Below the pieces are notes generated by a model. That model was not told the origin of the DNA and did not search any database. It worked only from the letters and a program-made list of their open reading frames with translations. Of a stretch of DNA of 64,000 nucleotides, positions 34,510-47,666 are shown piece by piece. A program made the translations under genes and the position numbers. Every line of letters starts with the position of its first letter. Position 1 is the first letter of the stretch. Source of the stretch: Seiridium cupressi (lineage: Eukaryota; Ascomycota; Sordariomycetes; Amphisphaeriales; Sporocadaceae). The stretch spans positions 124,001-188,000 of the forward strand of contig JARVKI010000041.1 in NCBI GenBank assembly GCA_036674765.1, given 5' to 3'.

Positions 34510-36025
34510 ATGACCTCCGACATGGATGCTATCGAGGAACAAGGTACGTATCCCAAGTTCCAATTGGAATACGCCTTCCCACCAACAAGGCCGCCTCGGT
34601 TGCACTGGAGCACACGGAGATACCATTGATGCTGTCAAACTGACTTGAATTTCTTCTGCAGATATATCATGGCTGCCCACCCATGCCTTGCTGGCCGAGC
34701 TCACGAGGAGGCAGGATGCTAGTGCTCCCACCGAAAGACCAGCCTGCGGGAGCAGGGAAAGGGGCGCCTACGACACCCCGTTACATGTTTTCGCGTTGGT
34801 GCTGATATTGACTCTCAGCACTCTCGGTATGTAACCTGATGCTAGCACGGCATATGCAGACCTAAAGCTAATTGGTGCAGCCTGTGGCTTCCCATTGTTC
34901 TCCCGCCAAGCGAAGCAGAGTCGCCGTTCGAACCGCATCATCTTCCTATGCCAACACTTCGGCACCGGTGTGCTTCTTGCCACCGCCTTCGTCCACTTGC
35001 TGCCGACTGCTTTCACCTCGTTGAACGACCCGTGCTTGCCATATGTGTTCAGTGAGGGCTACCGGCCCATGCCCGGCCTAATCGCCATGGTGTCCGCCTT
35101 GGTCGTCGTGGCTCTGGAGTCATATCTCACGACAAGGGGGGCGGGCCATTCCCACAACCACGCGCACGGGTGGGATTCCGAAGACGAGGGGGGTTCGGAT
35201 CAAATCCATATACATGCAGACGGGAGCAACAATAGTCTCGCGGCGAAGCGCGCTTCAAGCCGTCGACCAACCGATATTGCGCTGCAGGAGCTAGGCGACC
35301 GCGAAGGCCTCATGGCTGGTGTATCGCCACTTCCCGAATCGACCCCCCTTTCAGGGCCACCCACTGGTGGCAACTCTTTGATTAGGAAACACGATCGCGA
35401 CGATGATGGCGACCTCGATATCGATTTGGATGAGCTTGATCTTAGGGCAGTGGAGGACGAGCAACCGCTTTCTGGCAACGCGGCGCAATCCAATTCAGAG
35501 CCGGCCACCCCCCGAATCCACAGTCCCGAGGAACAGAAGCGACTCATGCTCCAATGCTTGTTGCTAGAGGCAGGAATTCTTTTCCATTCTGTTTTCATTG
35601 GCATGGCTGTATCGGTCGCAACAGGACCCCCGTTTGTCGTCTTCCTTATTGCGATCGCCTTCCACCAAACCTTCGAGGGCCTCGCACTAGGGTCGCGGAT
35701 TGCGGCTATCCAGTTTCCCAGGCACTCACTCCGACCTTGGCTGATGGTCCTTGCGTACGGAACGACCACCCCTATCGGCCAAGTCATCGGCTTGATCATT
35801 CACAATATGTACGATCCGATGTCACAAACGGGCCTCTTGATGGTGGGTTTCATGAACGCCATCTCAAGTGGCTTACTGTTGTTTGCTGGATTGGTGCAAT
35901 TGCTTGCCGAGGATTTTTTGACAGAAAAGAGTTACAAGACGTTGAAGGGCAAGAGTAGAACCCATGCATTCTCAGCAGTGGTAGCAGGAGCAGGTCTGAT
36001 GGCTTTAGTCGGTGCATTTGCTTAG
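34510..36025 (+). CDS. ZIP-family zinc/iron transporter (plasma-membrane type)
   Basis: Imports Zn2+ (possibly Fe2+) into the cytosol. Three exons give 447 aa: 34510-34543, 34662-34826 and 34881-36025. There is a short extracellular N terminus, then TM1 (about 53-71, VFALVLILTLSTLACGF), TM2 (HFGTGVLLATAFVHLLPTAF) and TM3. A long cytosolic loop of about 140 residues (about 150-290) carries His-rich metal-sensing motifs HSHNHAH (156-162) and HIHAD (176-180) and an Asp-rich patch (DDDGDLDIDLDELD). The ZIP signature follows in TM4 and TM5: HSVFIGMAVSVATG (His302) and HQTFEGLALG (328-337), whose His, Glu and neighbouring residues line the metal site. The first exon has only 34 nt; its ATG is the first in a frame that joins the rest. 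Regulation by zinc is likely, but no binding site was identified. Confidence 0.95.
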
Positions 36026-39000
36026 ATCTCGTGAGGTTTTCAATCGTAATTTCGCGAATAGATGGGCATGGCATGTACGGTATTAGATAGGGACATTACC
36101 CCCTTTTGGATCCAGCATAGAACCGGCGTTCGTGCATTTTTGTAGCAATTGGCCTACCGAGAAGTTGCTAGGCTAAAATCTAGAATGTCACTTTGGGGTG
36201 TGGGCGTCAAGGCCTTTCATCCTATCTCTTGTTACCTCTGTGAGCTTTTTGTAAAACTACTGCAAAATCCCAAAGTCCAAGACATCTTACCGGCCGAGGC
36301 ACTCTGAAAACATATGGCAGTCCCCAAACCCAGGATGTGGTCCGGAATATCAATCAAGGTCCTCTCCATCTTGATCAATCTCTCTCGGACGATATCTGCC
36401 TGCGCCCCCCAGAGTCCGAGCTACGGGCAATACCGTCATGCACATTCATTCGAGCGCTCCCTTGCCCTGCTCATAACCACTCAGATCACCGCTTGACGCG
36501 TATTTAACGTGATAAAGTGTACGACAATAGTATGACTTGATCACTGATGGTTCGACTCATTGGGAGCGTTGCGCCAACACACACGGCTAAGTCTTCGTTG
36601 ACTGGGAATGATGCGCCGTTACTAGAAGAGATGATGTGTCGGCAAGTTCCGGTTTTATGGGAGTTAGATTGGAAGAAAAGGCCCTGGGTAATCATTCTGG
36701 AATTTGTGCCCTTGCTTGGTCGATTCCAAGTGCAAAAGTAAAGTATAAAGAGCTCATCCTTTGAGATAACTATCATGACCGGGAATGAACAATTTGCGCG
36801 CTTAACACTCGCGCCATTCTATCTCTGTGCAACGAGCGGCAATCACTGATCCTTTACAAAGTACAACTTGTGCCAGCTGTGAGGCTTTTGGGCTGCGCCA
36901 AGGTCAAGAAAAGAAAAACACACCCTCTCTATTCGATGATATTGTACCCTGGGATTCGCGATATACACAAAGTTAAGAATAAACGGCTTGATTCAATTTT
37001 CAGCGGTGGGTTTTGTATTGGAGTTGAGAATAGAATCAGCATATATTCATGTATTTTGGAACCAGGAAACTTCATAGTGTATTCATTCGCCTCGTAAAGA
37101 ATCTCGGCTGTCGAATATACTGAATTGTTATCAGGTTTTCCACATATTTTACATGATTCGGACAACTTTAGATCCAGAGTCTTACATCATTGGTCTATAG
37201 CTCAACCAGCTTCTAATATTTTGTACATGGGCTTTTTAAGTACAGTGATCTCAGTAGTCTGCTCTACCAGTACATAGGTGACCTTACAAGGATGTGGCGA
37301 GATCAGGACGGGGAAGATAGAGGCTCTGACTACTTTTTGCCATGGCAGTGTTACTCTCAGTAAATAGAATATCTCAACATACATACACAATCCAAATCTT
37401 CGTTAGTCGCTCTAGCAGTACGTTATTGCTGTGATGCAAGTTTCCGGAAGGTGTATTGTAGACTATTCATTCTGCATATCCAGTGACATATAATCCTCCT
37501 GCCATAGATGAGGCCACCACAAGTCCAGTGGCGGTCCGGGGGTGAACTTATAGACTCATATACATGCCGGGCGGTTATACAAATTTGTGAACCATTCGCG
37601 GGTAGATGATGGTCCTATCCTCTTTAAGGAATCAGTAAAGTCATACGTATTATAGTAGAACAGACTTCCTCCTAACCCATAGTATGAAAGCTATGGCGCC
37701 TAGCCATACGTTCTTTGGCATCGGTGTTTCAATGTAGAAATGGGTGGTGCAGAGGACCGTGCTAGCCAAAATCGTCATTATGCTCTTTCTCAAACACACC
37801 TTTGGGAAGACATAATGACCCAGCTTGGTCTGCTTCCATTCTACTGACCGCTTCCGCGAAGGTTGAGTATGTTCCGGGGAAAGGAACTAAAGCTAGTTAG
37901 ATGTCGGGTTTGGGAGAGCACAGTGATAGACTCCTCTATCAGTAGGAAGTCTGTTGTCCATGACCACCAAAAAGGATACTGCATGAGTGCAGAGAAACGT
38001 TAAGGTCCACTTCTAACCGCATACAGGGTGACTTGGCTTGTTGCCAACATCCCAACTGCGATATTAATCATCCTTAGCACTATATAGTCATAACGCTAGA
38101 GTAACAATCTTGGAAATGAAAGATATTTGACTTGCCCAGTTTCGCTGAAATTATCGACTACAGAGCCAGGAGCACGATGACGGCTACGTGAAACTTTTAT
38201 AGAGGAGTATGTTGCAGTTCCCGCTTGTGAGGATGCCACGAATGTCATCTCTATCGATGCAGCATATCTGAAATTCAATCATCTCTGAAAGGCGGTGCGT
38301 ACAAACATTGATTGAGTTTTCAATGCGTGATAGATGAAGATGGTTTGTCTCCAAGACCGACCAAATCTCGGACGCATCCGAAAAATCTAATAGTAATCAG
38401 GCCTTCATCTGATATCGAGGCCATCAGTCTCAGCATATCATCGTTCGATCTGGTCAAGATACTGTTTATCCGGTGGACGTTGACGCATGCGAACAATTCT
38501 GAGTCCGCTATGACATCCTGGCTATATATTCGGAGGGAAAGGGTTGGAAGAATTACAGTCTCATCTAGTTTATACTCAAGTAATTTGATAAGAGTGGAAG
38601 ATCACACATTGGTGAATTTAGGAGATTAAGACCCTTCGGGCTACGAGAGATTTGGCTTTAGCCGCAAAGGAGAGATTATGCTAATTCAAAAGGGGCGAGA
38701 TGCAGGGATTCAGAGTGTTTTCACACCAAGAAACACCCTAGACCATAGCCATCCTTACAAAGCTCATACCGAGACAGGGACGTTAGTCACATATAGAATG
38801 TATTCGACGAGTGCTACACGTTGAGCAGGTTTGGAATGGTGGGGGTATTTCATTCAAAGCATGTGGTTTGTCATCATTAGATGGCAGTGGTAGAATCGAT
38901 AACACAAACATATGGTCGTCATCGCAATCATGCTATGGAAGTCGATGAGGAGGCTACCACTAGTACGAAATACTGTGCTAACGGCTACTCAGGGAGACCT

Positions 39001-42000
39001 AGAAACTACTCTTATATTCTCGAATGGTTGAGTCTGTCCTGTTTCGGAGATGAAGCACGGTAGGACTCCCAGCGTATTAGCAAAATAGACTTTCCCTGAT
39101 ATCTCTACAACCCTGCATTGTAAAGATAGACAGTATGCCCTTGTTACAACGTTGGTCTTATGGTATGCTCCGGCCCTATGTGACAGACTCTCTTCCCATT
39201 ACTCCCGTATGGCTCGCGGAGAATCATGGGGTTTGCGGCCAAAAAGTTGCCTGAAGTTAATATGCACTAGCACTACGTAGCACTTTCAATCGAGGCAAAG
39301 CCGTAGCGGGGCAGAGTGGAAGTTCGCAGATCCAGGATTTCTTTGGTGCCTTATTTCGATGACGTCAAAGTTTGAGTAAATTTCCACGCGCGATATTTAC
39401 CTGAAGGTAGTGTACCAAACGTTATTCCGTTCCTGCAGGTTGACGGCTACGACCTGCATCTAGATCTATCTATAAACTCAAACATGTACCTATCATGGCT
39501 CTTCACAGTAGTATCAGAACAGCATGGAGAATTTGTAGCAGTAAAATATTGGGTCTGGGGCTTGATGAGCGAGTGGGGAGTCAGCTGGAGCAGCGGAAGA
39601 TTGACAATGATTCCGCAATTCTCAAGATAGGCTCACCGGACGGAGCCCAATGCTGGGTACGACCCCGCAAATAAACTTATGTGAAAGCTGGGGCCGCAGT
39701 GGGAAAGGGAAACGCCATCCCAGGAACTGGCACATGCTGCGCAGGTATCTGGTATCTGGTATCTGGATTGCACAGCACGTGGTTGCTGATCGTTGTTGGT
39801 TTGTAATGTAGGACGGAGACTTCAGTCCGGGGATACCGATTGCCTGTAGCCTGCACCTTCATCTGCACTCCTAGACTGCACGTTAGCGGATAGGGGACAG
39901 TGGAGGGTTTGGAAGAGGTCTCGAGGACGCCTTGGGAGTGGGAAAAGTGAATACCTGGTACATAAGGTTACAAGCAGGCAATTCAATCATCAACCAAGAG
40001 AAGAACTATTCGTCATCAAGATAAGGCAGTATCTTCGTGGCCCAGTGTGAAGAAAGGAGTTGTGGTAGCAGCCTAAACCTAAAAGATCCCCGAAAGATCC
40101 ATTAAGGTTGCGTCCCGTAGCCACAGTGACATGGGCGGGCTGGAACTCAGCAAAAGGTAGTTTCATAGAAGGGCATTCACCATCTCAACCTCGCCCACGG
40201 ACGGTGAGCTGAGGTCTTCTAGATTCCAGGTGTTATCTGTTCGACGGCTCAAGCTCGTTCGTTCACGATGGCACTATTGCCGCCCACCAAATTACCGTCG
40301 AACTTGCGGAAGCGGAGCCGGCTCTCTGGTACCCCCATGCGTCTCAATGACGATGCATCGCCGGCACCATGAGATCTAACGAGAGCCGAAGACCCGTGTG
40401 CTCCAATGCGTCAAGTGCATTCCACAACCTTCCAAAGGCCTCCAATCATATGCCAGAAACCGAGGCCTTTAGACCGGACCCGGACTAGCGGCTCAGGGCT
40501 AGAGGGGCAGGTATGACGCTGAGCCTTACGTCATAATGGACCCTTTCGCTAACGGGCGCGCAGAACTCTCAAAGCATCCGGGAGTCATGGATCATGGATG
40601 ACCTGGGGAAGAAAAACGCGTGCTATGAGACGAGCAAGGGAGGGCCGGATGGAGCGCGTTGGGTCGGCATTCCATGTCATGGCCTTGATTATGGGAGATT
40701 GCGTGGTCGCGCGTGGCAGAGAATGCCATTCGGCAGTATACCCGTCAACGGCGCGGTGTCAGGGTCTCGCGGCCGGCTGCTTCCTCTCAGGGGTGGGGGA
40801 TCGAAACACGAACAGATATGGAGGCGTCCAGTTGTGTGATACTCGCGTGGCCGCGGTCCATACACATTGCACCTTTTCAATGGATCAGCAGCGCCTTGCT
40901 TTTAGGGGGTTGCAGCAATCCGAGGGCGCTTCGCTATTCGCTATACACACAATTGAGGCAACAGGTAGGTCGTACTACTGTAGCGGTCATGAAGATGATG
41001 CAGCAATCCTGCAAGCCATTGAGCGAAGAGGAGGAAGATGGAATTGGCCAAAACCAAACCCGAGGCGGTACGTGCGACGTAATATTCGTAGGTCTAGTCG
41101 ATAAAGCATCCCTTGGCTACAGCTCTAGTGGTCGTTTCATACAACGTAAGTCTCGGACTCCTCCCAGGGACATGATCGGGCAGATTGGGTTGATGATCTG
41201 TAAGAGACATCTGTTGTGGGCAGAACCTCTCCCCCAAAGCTCCTCGCCTTGTAGACATGGAACCCTCGTTGATAAAGCTCGTGAATGCAATGCTGAGCTG
41301 GGTACAGGCCCAAGAAATAAACGGAGATTGAGATTTGCATTGTAACCAATCTGCCGGTTTTCTTCAGCTGGCGCATCCCGGTCCCCATTAGCAGAGCAGG
41401 TATCAAGTCGTCAATCCCTGGTAATGCTTTGGGTACGGTGTTCCTCACGCGCTTTTGCCCTGCGTCTCTGTCTCTCTCTGCCTCACGACCGTGCACGACG
41501 CCACCCGTGATTCGTCGCTTTGTCTGTTTTGGCACAAAATTGAGCAGTTTGTCAGCCACTGTTTGTTGGCCTCTTCCAGCTTTCAAGTGACGCTGCCGCA
41601 GCCGGTTCCAGACGGGGGGCATGACTACATCATAGCGCACGGCCTGAATCTCGGCTGCTACTTCCAGGGTCTGGTCATTGGCACACACACCCCATCGCCA
41701 GCGGACTAGTAGCATCATCGTCAAGTTTTCCCACTCTCAGCTGCAGCGCTTCCAACCTGCACTGCTTCTGCTTCCGCCGCATCTTCATATTCTTTCTTCC
41801 CCCCTGACTCACCTGGGGACCATTTCGACTTCTGCCATAGAACAGAGACTACTCACGACCACCGGGATTACCTGCAACTCTCTCCTACCCGCGATATTAG
41901 ATTTGATTGCGAAGAATAGTACCCCGCCCCTGGAAGCCACAGCCCGCCCGCGAACTTGCATCACCTCATCCATCCTCTTGGGCCGCACTGCAACGAGAGG

Positions 42001-42190
42001 CCTGCGCTCCAGTAGCAGCTCAACACCAGCGGCTTTCCGACACCAATCTCTGAGAAGCTTTGCAATCGCCGAACGCGCCGGGTAAACAAGTGCTTACTGT
42101 TTCGTGACAAGGCCTCATTTCCATTGTCGCACAGCCCGTCATAGCGAGGAAGGGAAGGTCGAGGCCGCCGCGGTGACGTCTTTTGCAACA
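36026..42190. other. Long gene-poor tract (about 6.2 kb)
   Basis: No domain-bearing frame was found in over 6 kb. The part at 36.8-39.4 kb is AT-rich with very short open frames. A triplet of 7-bp repeats lies at 39744-39764. At 40.6-41.7 kb a few frames of 80-210 codons are open on both strands and overlap one another; none is convincing. The last ~450 bases are pyrimidine-rich and probably form the promoter and 5' UTR of the kinase gene at 42.19 kb. Confidence 0.5.
39744..39764. repeat. Tandem repeat, 3 x GGTATCT
   Basis: Three perfect head-to-tail copies of the 7-mer GGTATCT in non-coding DNA. Confidence 0.9.
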
Positions 42191-44680
42191 ATGTCTACAA
42201 TTCAGCAACTCAAAAATTTCATTCGCCATGGTAAGTTCCTCCCACTCACAATCATTCGCGTTTTCCTTGGGCCCCCGGCCTCCCTCTGAAATGATAGCGA
42301 TCGTCCATGACATAAGATTGTTCCCCATTGTTTTTATTTTTCCTCCCCGTGGTTCTGGTTGCCGTGTTTTTCAAATTTACCTCCGCCGACTCCCTGTATC
42401 TGCACCCCGGCATTACGTGCCCACTGACATCATCTGTTACCCCCAATATAGGCAAGCAAGCCAGGACAAACAACCAAGACGATTCTCAACGCAAAAACGA
42501 TCACTCACCACCATCTGCTCCAGCTGCACACAAAATGATGGCCAATGTGACTGAACCTGCGTTGGGCGCTGGCGCCACCAAGGCCCAACAACAACATGTC
42601 CAACCACCTCTTCCAGATGCCTACTCCGTACAACCTGGTGGCAACGGTCACAATCGTGTTGCCCAGGCCAATGACGTTGCTGCTCACCACGCAGAGCAGT
42701 CGGTTGACTCCGCCAAGTCCAAGGGTAAGCGTGGTGAGGATGTTCACGTCGCTGAGCTTGTCGAGGAAGAAAAGGCCAGCCGCAGCAAGTTCCCGAGGTA
42801 TCCCGGACTAGAGCGGTGGGATCTTGTCGAGAAGATGGGAGACGGCGCCTTCAGCAACGTGTATCGCGCACGTGATACCACTGGGGACGCCGGCGAGGTA
42901 GCTATCAAGGTTGTCAGGAAATTCGAGATGAACAACATGCAGGTGAGTCTTGCCGGTGGTTGAGTGGTGTGTCGCCGACCACGTATTTCCTCTATTTGGT
43001 CGTCGTCAACCCAGTCTTGTCATGTTCCTGTAATTTTGCCTTCTTTCCTTTCGTCTTGAAGTTTCTTTACCAACAGGTGGTCGAATCTTAGGGCCAGAAA
43101 CATTTACATCCGGACTTTAAGAAGGTGCCGAAGGCAGCAGAGGTGCGAGATACTTTCTTTTCCTAGAGTCACTTCCATCACTTCGCTTACATTTCTCCCT
43201 TTTTTCTTCCTTTTCATTTCTCTGTCTGCTTTCATTATCTGGCGTTGACTTTGGACTCCTCTTCCTCCTCCATCTCTCATCATCACCCGTCCACAAAGAC
43301 TACCCACACTCTTTTCAACCCTTCATACTGACATCCTACTAGCGAGCAAACATCTTGAAGGAGGTGCAAATTATGCGCCAGCTTGACCACCCCAATATTA
43401 TCAAGCTTATTGACTTCTCGGAGTCGCGGCAGTATTATTACATCATTCTTGAACTTGCACCTGGTGGAGAACTCTTCCACCAGATTGTGCGACTCACATA
43501 TTTCAGCGAAGATCTCTCACGCCATGTCATCACGCAGGTGGCCAAGGCATTAGAATACCTCCATGAGGAGCGAGGAGTTGTTCATCGGTAATTTCACATG
43601 TCCGCGTGGGAGTACCCAAATGACTGACGTCTACATAGTGACATCAAGCCCGAGAATATCCTCTTTGAACCTGTACCAGTTGTCCCCTCCAAAGTTCCGA
43701 AGCCTAAGCAGCCTGGTGATGAGGACAAGGTTGATGAAGGCGAATTCATTCCCGGTTACGGTGCTGGAGGTATTGGTCAAATCAAGATCGCTGATTTCGG
43801 CCTATCGAAGATTGTCTGGGAGAATTCTACCATGACACCATGTGGCACAGTTGGTTATACAGCTCCCGAAATCGTCAAAGATGAGCGCTACTCGAAGTCG
43901 GTTGATATGTGGGCCCTGGGTTGCGTGTTATACACGCTGCTGTGTGGTTTCCCACCTTTTTACGACGAAAGCATTGAAGTTCTTACCGAGAAGGTCGCAA
44001 AGGGTCAATATACCTTCCTGTCGCCTTGGTGGGACGATATTTCCAAGTCAGCACAGGACCTGATTACACACCTGCTTACTGTCGATCCGGAGAAGCGATA
44101 CACAATTACCGAATTCTTGGCACATCCCTGGATTCGCCAAGGCTCCGGCCCTACACCTCGTGAAGAGAAGAAAGCTGTTGGCGGCGATCCCCTACGTGCC
44201 TTTGATGCATCACGCTTGGGCGATGGCGACAGGCGCATGGATTTCCGTTCCCCCGGTGCTGTCAATCTTCGTGAGATCTTCGACGTCGGCTACTCGGTAC
44301 ATCGTCAAGAAGAGGAGGCCAAGCGAAGGAAGCAAATCGGCGCTAAAGGGCAAGCACCATCCCGTCTTACCGACCTGAATGAATCGGAAGAGGACGATAA
44401 GTCAGATCCCGAGTATGTCCACAAGGCGGATGCTTCGCAGTTGGAGCAGCGCATGCGTGATACGAACCTGGGCAAGGGTCAGGAACGGGGACGTGAGCGC
44501 GAACGTCATGCTGAGAAAGAGGCTAAGGGCTATGGTCAGCACAGCGCTGCTGTTGCACAAGCTGCTCGCCAACAAGTACGTGACCGCAACAAGCAAAAAG
44601 GTGCATTCGAGTTGAGCCTCGATGGTGCAACCTTGCTCGGACGTCGCAAAAACCCCACTGCTAGGGCCGGTGGTGCTTGA
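42191..44680 (+). CDS. srkA: Serine/threonine protein kinase, Srk1/Rck2 type (MAPK-activated, CaMK group)
   Basis: Stress-response kinase of the CaMK group. Relatives (S. pombe Srk1, S. cerevisiae Rck2) act below the Hog1/Sty1 MAP kinase. Five exons give 622 aa: 42191-42230, 42452-42942, 43092-43142, 43343-43587 and 43639-44680. Kinase landmarks: glycine loop GDGAFSNV (143-150), Lys166 (VAIK), HRD 275-277, DFG 328-330, APE near 351-353. A Pro/Lys/Asp-rich insertion (about 285-320) separates HRDIKPEN from the DFG strand, as in this subfamily. The 51-nt third exon encodes GQKHLHPDFKKVPKAAE. The C terminus is coiled and charged (EEEAKRRKQ, QERGRERERHAEKEAK) and ends FELSLDGATLLGRRKN, a signature tail of Srk1-like kinases. 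The gene name is by family resemblance and should be treated as provisional. Confidence 0.93.
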
Positions 44681-46109
44681 GTGTCTTGACTGGGCGGCGT
44701 GAGAGAGAGCGCACGGTGACAAGCGATACCTGGCGAGGCCATGCACCACTACCATAATTCATGCGTTGTGGTCGTAAAGTCTCAAGCGATCGATGCGGTT
44801 ATGGCGTTGTAAGGTTGGCATTGGTTGGCACACGAAGCAATATGGGTAGTGACTCGATGCACTTGGGGATCACGGAGCGTTTCCTGTTTCAATACATCAT
44901 TGTATGCACGATCACATATAGGGCATGGCGTTGTGGCATTAATACATGTTCTACTGATCTGATTGAAACTGTTGCTTGGTCATTTTGCGCGCAAACTTCG
45001 AACATTCTGCCCTTACTGTAGTGTCGGAAGATGATGTGTCATATTTAAATTATAGTTGATAGCTAATTCTAGGGCATTTTCTACGATTTCAGTTCAGCAG
45101 CGTGCCGCCCAAATGTGACCATGAAAAGAAAGGTAAGCTTCAAGCAATTTCCGACGGCTTATATGCAATCCTGAGTTGCCATCGAGGGTGCCCGAAAACA
45201 TGTGGCTATTAGCTAGATTTCCGGGTTAGGTTTGATCATAACCATATTGAACTTGGATATTAAATGGCAATCTTTACCACTCGCGTAATTCTCTGACCGC
45301 AACCCACCCTCCCTCCTGCAAAATGCAACGAAGATCGAGTACTGTGTACAACAATGTTCCCATATGTAATTGCCAGACAGAGTGTACAAGAAAGGAGTGC
45401 TAGGCAACCTGTATTGGTACCCAAGACTTACTTTTGTTGAGATGTTGGCGAAACGCAGCCACTCTTAACTCAGCACACCACGGATCAGCTCTAGCAGTCA
45501 CATTCCCATGCGCTAGGCGTTGCCCAGAGAAGATGACAAAGTATGACTGTAGACGGCCACGAGCGACAACAGATGTTTTTGGGGCATTTTCAAGCGCTCT
45601 GGACGCATCGACTCTAGGATCAGCTGACTATTGGAAGGGATACGAGTAACTCGAGAATATGCAAGCGTAGGAAGGTTTACGTCTGGATTCTCGAATCGCT
45701 GGCTAGGAAGGAGAAAGATTAATGCAATTCGTATATTATCTCGTATGGCTTAAAATACGCAAAATCAAATAACGCCTTTGATTGCATTTTTAAAACGGAC
45801 TACCTAGTAATTAGCCAAAATGATTAGAACGTTAGAGATGGGAAACGTTTATTACCTATATTAATACCGTTACCATATGCACAACAACTTGTGTTTTGCT
45901 TCTGACACAACTGAATGTGGGTAGGTCCAAAAAGTGGGAGATTACAAGTCGATCACATAAACTTCTAGCCTGGAAGTTTGGGCATTAGGAAGCTATTATA
46001 GTCTCTCTGGACGGTTTGTTGGCGTTTAGGCTCAGGCCCAGGTTGGCATGTTAGTTTAGTGCTTAAAAAGAAAGAGCAGGTGAGCAAGTATGCGATATGT
46101 TGTTAGTTA

Positions 46110-46218
46110 CTCTTTTCTTCCCTTCCTTCCTTTTTTTTTTTCTTTCTTTTTTTCCTTGACTTTTTTCCTTCCCTCCTCCTTTAGTTTCCCCCTTCGATTT
46201 TTTTTTTTTTCTTTCCCA
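46110..46218. repeat. Polypyrimidine tract
   Basis: About 110 nt almost entirely C and T on the plus strand, with several T runs of ten or more and only a few purines. Such tracts can form triplex or slipped structures. No gene abuts it. Confidence 0.85.
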
Positions 46219-47641
46219 CGAATTCTCTTATCTTTTACATGTTTGACTAGATTATAATGTCGCCCTAGCACCATCCCCGTCCCCGTTTTTCACAGGCACA
46301 GTTCGGCGCACTGATATCACAAGCCATCTTGATATACCCGGTTCGTTCCATTCGGAGAAGTTGATTCTGGCCGTCTTCGAGCTCGTTGACCAGAGCATGA
46401 ATTCTCTCCCTACGCTCCCGACACTTGTCGAATTTAAGCATTCTTAACACCATTTCAGGTGACTACAGACACTCAGCAATGTATATCCTCATGTTCGTCT
46501 TCTTCCCGGCGATCATCGTACACATATGTCGTATAGTCGAGGTCGAACACCTTCCCGCTTCTTCATGCATAATCTAGAGCATTGTTGAGCCGTAGGATAA
46601 GTCTCGTTCTTAATACTCCTTCGAACAACCTGACTGGAATGAGTTAGGCATAGTGGTAAGTAACTGAATGAGTCGTGTCATGGTAGTATTGCTGATATTA
46701 TTGATTTGTAGACCTGCCTGTAGCGGATCACTTGCTTTCGGTGTGGTTTGACGGTCGAAGGGCAATTGAATGACAGCCAAACTACTGCCGCCTTCGTTCT
46801 GTTGATATGTTTCAAATCGATATTTTCCTCGACGTGGTTAACGATTGGAGGAGGGGGGGGATCTCGGTGAGACATTGAAGGGGCGGAGGCTTTGGAAGCT
46901 GTGGAGGCTATGGACGCCGTATCCACGCGTACCACACTAGTAGTCACTGGTCTACACCTTGGGGAGAAAGGTTCCAGTAGACTCAAGTATAAACGAGGCC
47001 GGTTGCTCCATACCAGGATGAAAGAGTAAGAATGTTGCTCTGCAATATTATTCCTCGATATCACAGCCATACTGAATCCAACGTGCTGCCAGCCCAAGTA
47101 TGAGGCTTGGCCCATAAACAACTTTTGAATTATCCATTATCCGTTTGCTTGCTCTTCGGTCGCTTAAAAGTCCTATTGGATTCGAATGCTCTTTTAAATA
47201 TCACCAAGGCTTGGTATTATGTCAAGGCAGTCAGTTGAGCAATGGCATTCTATCATGATAGTGAATAGTCAGAACGAATTGGGAAGAGTGTCCCTATTCG
47301 CTGGTCTTACTCGGCTTGACTTAACTTTGAAGTGAAGATCACGTATAAAGGACCCGATCATCATCGATAAAATTCTGTAAATGATGCAGCAAACACCCAT
47401 AGTCCCCAATGGAGAAATATCAATAAATAGCTGCTTCTTGTTCTCCTGCCCATGCCTGAAGCACGATTGCCTTCCCACGTGATCTGCCCAGGTCAGAGAT
47501 GTCTCTTTGATGTTGGCATGGTCTGCTTGTTGGTACTTAAATACTAATAAGGCGTACTCCTCGCAACAAGAAAACAACGTGGTTATGCAGTAGTAGTTAA
47601 CTGGCATCATTTCCAGTTCGCTTAACGGGCACTGATGAGAC

Positions 47642-47666
47642 GTGGGTGCAAATCCCACTGGCCGCA
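47642..47666 (+). other. tRNA 3'-end-like fragment
   Basis: GTGGG-TGCAAAT-CCCAC forms a perfect T-arm-like hairpin, followed by an acceptor-like TGGCCGCA and, after GA, a T5 run. No matching 5' acceptor strand was found upstream, so this is at most a relic. Confidence 0.25.

Noticed and set aside
35200..35799. 199-codon minus-strand frame inside the ZIP gene
   Set aside because: It is the antisense shadow of the ZIP coding exon.
41137..41724. 195-codon minus-strand frame
   Set aside because: Starts at TTG, overlaps other open frames, and no family is recognisable.
36026..42190. Intact transposon in the long gene-free tract
   Set aside because: No reverse transcriptase, integrase or transposase motif and no clear terminal repeats could be seen by eye.
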